A DNA stretch of 64,000 nucleotides from Taishania sp. (GTDB lineage Bacteria; Bacteroidota; Bacteroidia; Flavobacteriales_D; Crocinitomicaceae): NCBI GenBank assembly GCA_030150045.1, contig JASLGM010000039.1:1-64000 (forward strand). The letters run 5' to 3'. The notes below the pieces were generated by a model. The model was not told the origin of the DNA. It did no database searches and saw only the letters and a program-made list of their open reading frames with translations. Position 1 is the stretch's first letter. Every line of letters starts with the position of its first letter. Positions 61,657 to 64,000 of the stretch are shown piece by piece. Made by a program: the position numbers and the translations under genes.

Positions 61657-62787
61657 ATGAAGTCTGCTTATCAACAATGTAGCTTTTGTTTTATGGACAC
61701 GAGCGATCCTGAAATTACGTTTAATGACAAAGGAGAATGCAATCATTGCACCCATTTTTTTGCCGTTCGTGCGAAACATCAATTTCAAGAAGGGAAATCA
61801 GACAAGGAACTATTTGACCTCATAGACACCATAAAAAATGACGGATTAGGTAAACCTTATGATGCTGTTCTGGGCCTTAGTGGCGGGGTAGACAGTTCGT
61901 ATGTTGCTTACATTGCAAAGGAAAAAGGTCTTCGTCTTTTGGCTATTCATTTAGACAATGGTTGGAATGCCCCTGAAGCGACTCATAATGTGACTTCTAT
62001 TGTTGAAAAATTGAACATTGATTTAGTAACCGTTAAGCTAAATTGGGAAGATTTCAAAGCGGTACAACTTGCCTTTTTGAAAGCGAGTGTTCCTGAAGCG
62101 GAAACGCCTACCGATATAGCAATTCCAGCTGTTTTACATCGAGAAGCTGCAAACAGAGGCATCAAGTACATTATTAGCGGAGGAAACATGGCCACTGAAG
62201 GTATTTTACCAAAATTCTGGCAATACAACGCAAAAGATGAGCGTTACTTTAACGCCATTCTACAACGTTTTTCAAACAAAAAAAATATTGATTTCCCTAC
62301 CTTTGGATATAAAAAAGAGATGTATTTCAAGTTAGTAAAAAAGATGAAAATCATTTACTTATTGAACTATATTCCTTACGACAAGGACAAAGCGAAACAG
62401 CTATTAGAAGAAAAACTGGATTGGAAATACTACGGCGGAAAACATTACGAAAGCAAGTACACCGGCTTTATTCAATCGTATTATTTGTTTGAAAAGTTCA
62501 ATATAGACTATCGTCGCGCAACCCTTTCTACCCAATTGTGCAATGGTACAATCACTAAAGAGGAAGGTACTCAATTGTTGAAACACAAGCCATACGACGT
62601 AGAAAAAATTGAAAATGACATTACTTACATCGCAAATAAACTAGGGGTTTCTGTATCAGAATTTAAGGAGTTGGTAAATCGTGAGCCACATTGGTACACC
62701 GATTATCCGAACGATGAGGCTTTTCTACAGAAAGTGTACAACATTTATCGTACGCTTTTTAGAAAAGAAAAGTTAGCAAATTTTTAA
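61657..62787 (+). CDS. N-acetyl sugar amidotransferase (WbpG/PseA/LegX-type)
   Basis: 376 residues from the ATG at 61657. This start is chosen because the family begins with M-K-x(n)-C-x2-C-x-M (here MKSAYQQCSFCFMDTSDPE) and a TACATTTA box lies 20 bp upstream; in-frame ATGs at 61531 and 61594 are possible. Zinc-type cysteines (CSFC and CNHC), then an ATP-pyrophosphatase P-loop AVLGLSGGVDSSYVA. Known members use ammonia to convert an N-acetyl to an acetamidino group on glycan sugars. It is preceded by a polymerase, flippase and permease, so a role in a modified surface glycan fits. A glutamine-amidohydrolase partner is not in view. Confidence 0.88.
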   Translation: MKSAYQQCSFCFMDTSDPEITFNDKGECNHCTHFFAVRAKHQFQEGKSDKELFDLIDTIKNDGLGKPYDAVLGLSGGVDSSYVAYIAKEKGLRLLAIHLDNGWNAPEATHNVTSIVEKLNIDLVTVKLNWEDFKAVQLAFLKASVPEAETPTDIAIPAVLHREAANRGIKYIISGGNMATEGILPKFWQYNAKDERYFNAILQRFSNKKNIDFPTFGYKKEMYFKLVKKMKIIYLLNYIPYDKDKAKQLLEEKLDWKYYGGKHYESKYTGFIQSYYLFEKFNIDYRRATLSTQLCNGTITKEEGTQLLKHKPYDVEKIENDITYIANKLGVSVSEFKELVNREPHWYTDYPNDEAFLQKVYNIYRTLFRKEKLANF

Positions 62788-62975
62788 ACCCTAAAAAACC
62801 GCACACACCACACTGTTTATCAACACGATAAAATAAAATAACTATTTTTACACACAGAAACAAAGGGATTTGATAGAAGAAAAACAACTTTAGATTTGAC
62901 AATTAAGCGTATCTTTAAAGGTCCAAAAAAAATCCATCTTTTACGGAGGGACAAAAAAACAACAGAAAAAACAAT

Positions 62976-63842
62976 ATGAGTAAACAAGTTCACGATAACT
63001 GTATCATTTGTGGCTCACCAGATTTAATGCCTCTCGATCGCTATCAAAAAGCGCATCTTTGGCAGTGTTTGGAGTGCGACCAAGTTTTTTCTACTCAGAT
63101 TCCAACAAAACAAGAAATCGATCAGTTTCAAACACCTTTCAAAAGAAAAGATCGCATTACATCAAATTCTTTACGCAGGTATTCGAGCATTTTAGATCGT
63201 TTTGAAAAGTTTAGACAAACCAATAGAATATTAGACATTGACTGTATTCACGGTGAATTTATGGCCTTGGCTAAAGATTTTTCATGGGAGGTATACGGTA
63301 CCGCTGATACAGATAGTGCCATGAAGGCTTGTGAAGAAAACGGTCTTAAGATGTCTTTTAAAAGCCTGGATTTAAGCCGTTTTGAAGATGAATATTTCGA
63401 CATTATCTGTTTAAGAAATGTTCTTGAAATGCATCAAAATCCCCTTGAAATTATTGAGGGTGTGAAACGCATTTTGAGAAAAGGTGGGTTGGTTTATGTG
63501 ACCACGCCCAATTTTAACGCATTGCTTCGGTATCGCCTAAAGGAAAAATATGTTCTGTTTAACTACCCTCTTCGTTTAACCTATTACACCTCGAGAACAT
63601 TGCGTCGTGTATTTAAGTTAAATGATTTTAAGGTGTTTGAAACGGAAACAACAGGTATTCCATTGTCTGCGAAAAAGACAGTGAAAGCTATTCAACATGT
63701 TCCACAAACGGAAGAGAATCAAGATAAAAGCATTGCGAAAGAAGAAAGTTGGCTAGCCCGGAATATGGCTTCATCCACAAACTCCATTCTTTCCTTTTTC
63801 GGACTTGGAAACTTTATAAAAGGCTGGTTCATAAAACAATAA
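62976..63842 (+). CDS. Class I SAM-dependent methyltransferase with N-terminal Cys-cluster, altered motif I
   Basis: 288 residues. An N-terminal zinc-ribbon-like pair, CIICGSPD and CLECDQVF, then a class I methyltransferase domain. Motif I normally reads LDIGCGxG, but here it is LDIDCIHGEF with two glycines replaced. Other parts are normal: YFDIICLRNVLEMHQNP (post-II), RILRKGGLVYVTTPN. It may still bind SAM, or have become non-catalytic. Context: between an amidotransferase and an asparagine-synthetase-like gene of the glycan locus, so methylation of a sugar is a possible role. The 188-bp upstream gap is AT-rich with a TATCTTTA box at 62910. Confidence 0.82.
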   Translation: MSKQVHDNCIICGSPDLMPLDRYQKAHLWQCLECDQVFSTQIPTKQEIDQFQTPFKRKDRITSNSLRRYSSILDRFEKFRQTNRILDIDCIHGEFMALAKDFSWEVYGTADTDSAMKACEENGLKMSFKSLDLSRFEDEYFDIICLRNVLEMHQNPLEIIEGVKRILRKGGLVYVTTPNFNALLRYRLKEKYVLFNYPLRLTYYTSRTLRRVFKLNDFKVFETETTGIPLSAKKTVKAIQHVPQTEENQDKSIAKEESWLARNMASSTNSILSFFGLGNFIKGWFIKQ

Positions 63843-63851
63843 TCCAATACC

Positions 63852-64000
63852 ATGTGCGGAATAACAGGATGCATTGATTTTTCAAAAAAATCTTCTCTTC
63901 AAATCATTGAAGACATGACCTTATCCATTGCACACCGCGGCCTTGATGGTCATGACACCTTTTTTGTTAATACTCCAGAAGCCCATATTGGATTAGGTCA
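63852..64000 (+). CDS. Glutamine-dependent asparagine synthetase-like protein (5' part, cut by window end)
   Basis: Only the first 49 codons are present. The N-terminus MCGITGCIDF gives the class II glutamine amidotransferase nucleophile Cys2, and SIAHRGLDGHDT matches the RGPDxxG-type block of AsnB (HRGLDG). It starts 9 bp after the methyltransferase gene. In glycan loci AsnB-like proteins amidate sugars or other acceptors. Whether it makes asparagine is undecidable from this fragment. Confidence 0.85.
   Translation, partial: MCGITGCIDFSKKSSLQIIEDMTLSIAHRGLDGHDTFFVNTPEAHIGLG

Noticed and set aside
1..64000. CRISPR array, prophage or insertion sequence
   Set aside because: No regularly spaced direct repeats, phage genes, transposase or target duplications were seen; families A and B are dispersed, not tandem.

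Overview
The window looks like chromosomal DNA of a member of the Bacteroidota, most likely order Flavobacteriales; a Crocinitomicaceae/Fluviicola-like organism is my guess from gene content, not a proven placement. Reasons: AT-rich DNA; very large secreted proteins ending in the gliding-motility-associated (T9SS type B) C-terminal domain; PorP/SprF, PorE-like and PorV-like proteins; a carboxypeptidase-regulatory-domain TonB receptor; and recurring -7 promoter boxes of the Bacteroidota form TAnnTTTG just upstream of genes. No prophage, insertion sequence or CRISPR array was seen.

Layout. 0-4 kb: tRNA-Asp, proline catabolism (pruA), a TPR protein and apaG. 4-14 kb: a VWD-domain secreted protein, a GNAT acetyltransferase, a GT9 glycosyltransferase, a 1099-residue T9SS type B protein, an M16 peptidase pair (one active, one inactive) and an FMN enzyme of the nitronate monooxygenase/FabK family. 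14-19.4 kb: a second giant T9SS type B protein and an M42 aminopeptidase. 19.4-26.3 kb: a possible 53-residue gene, then a TetR-led tripartite RND efflux operon with a palindromic operator. 26.7-30.1 kb: a probable copper-acquisition operon (CNGKC-motif protein, Met/His-rich lipoprotein, TonB receptor with CxxxM and HxM copper motifs). 30-31.7 kb: plsC and a degenerate cdsA-like gene. 31.7-37.2 kb: phenylacetyl-CoA epoxidase genes, paaABCD on one strand and two tandem paaE-type reductases plus an SDR on the other. 37.3-40.6 kb: PorP/SprF and PorE-like T9SS proteins. 40.6-44.3 kb: a membrane acyltransferase, an SGNH-PKD protein, a HIT protein and greA. 44.4-53.5 kb: a three-gene surface module (TonB receptor, 1415-residue secreted protein, PorV-like barrel). 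53.7-57.6 kb: phosphopantetheinyl transferase, PcrB/GGGP synthase, nadC, a DUF4783-like protein and rlmH. 57.6-64 kb: start of a surface-polysaccharide locus (polymerase-like protein, Wzx flippase, Wzm-type ABC permease, N-acetyl sugar amidotransferase, methyltransferase, and an asparagine synthetase cut by the window end).

The most unusual signal is not a gene. Six intergenic copies of a 146-148 bp element (family A) share conserved blocks separated by stems whose sequences differ between copies while pairing is mostly kept. In four loci a second, roughly 95-120 bp structured element (family B) follows on the same strand. The two families fill most of the longer gene-free stretches. They look like a dispersed structured RNA, or a hairpin-forming mobile repeat that prefers T-rich terminator ends.
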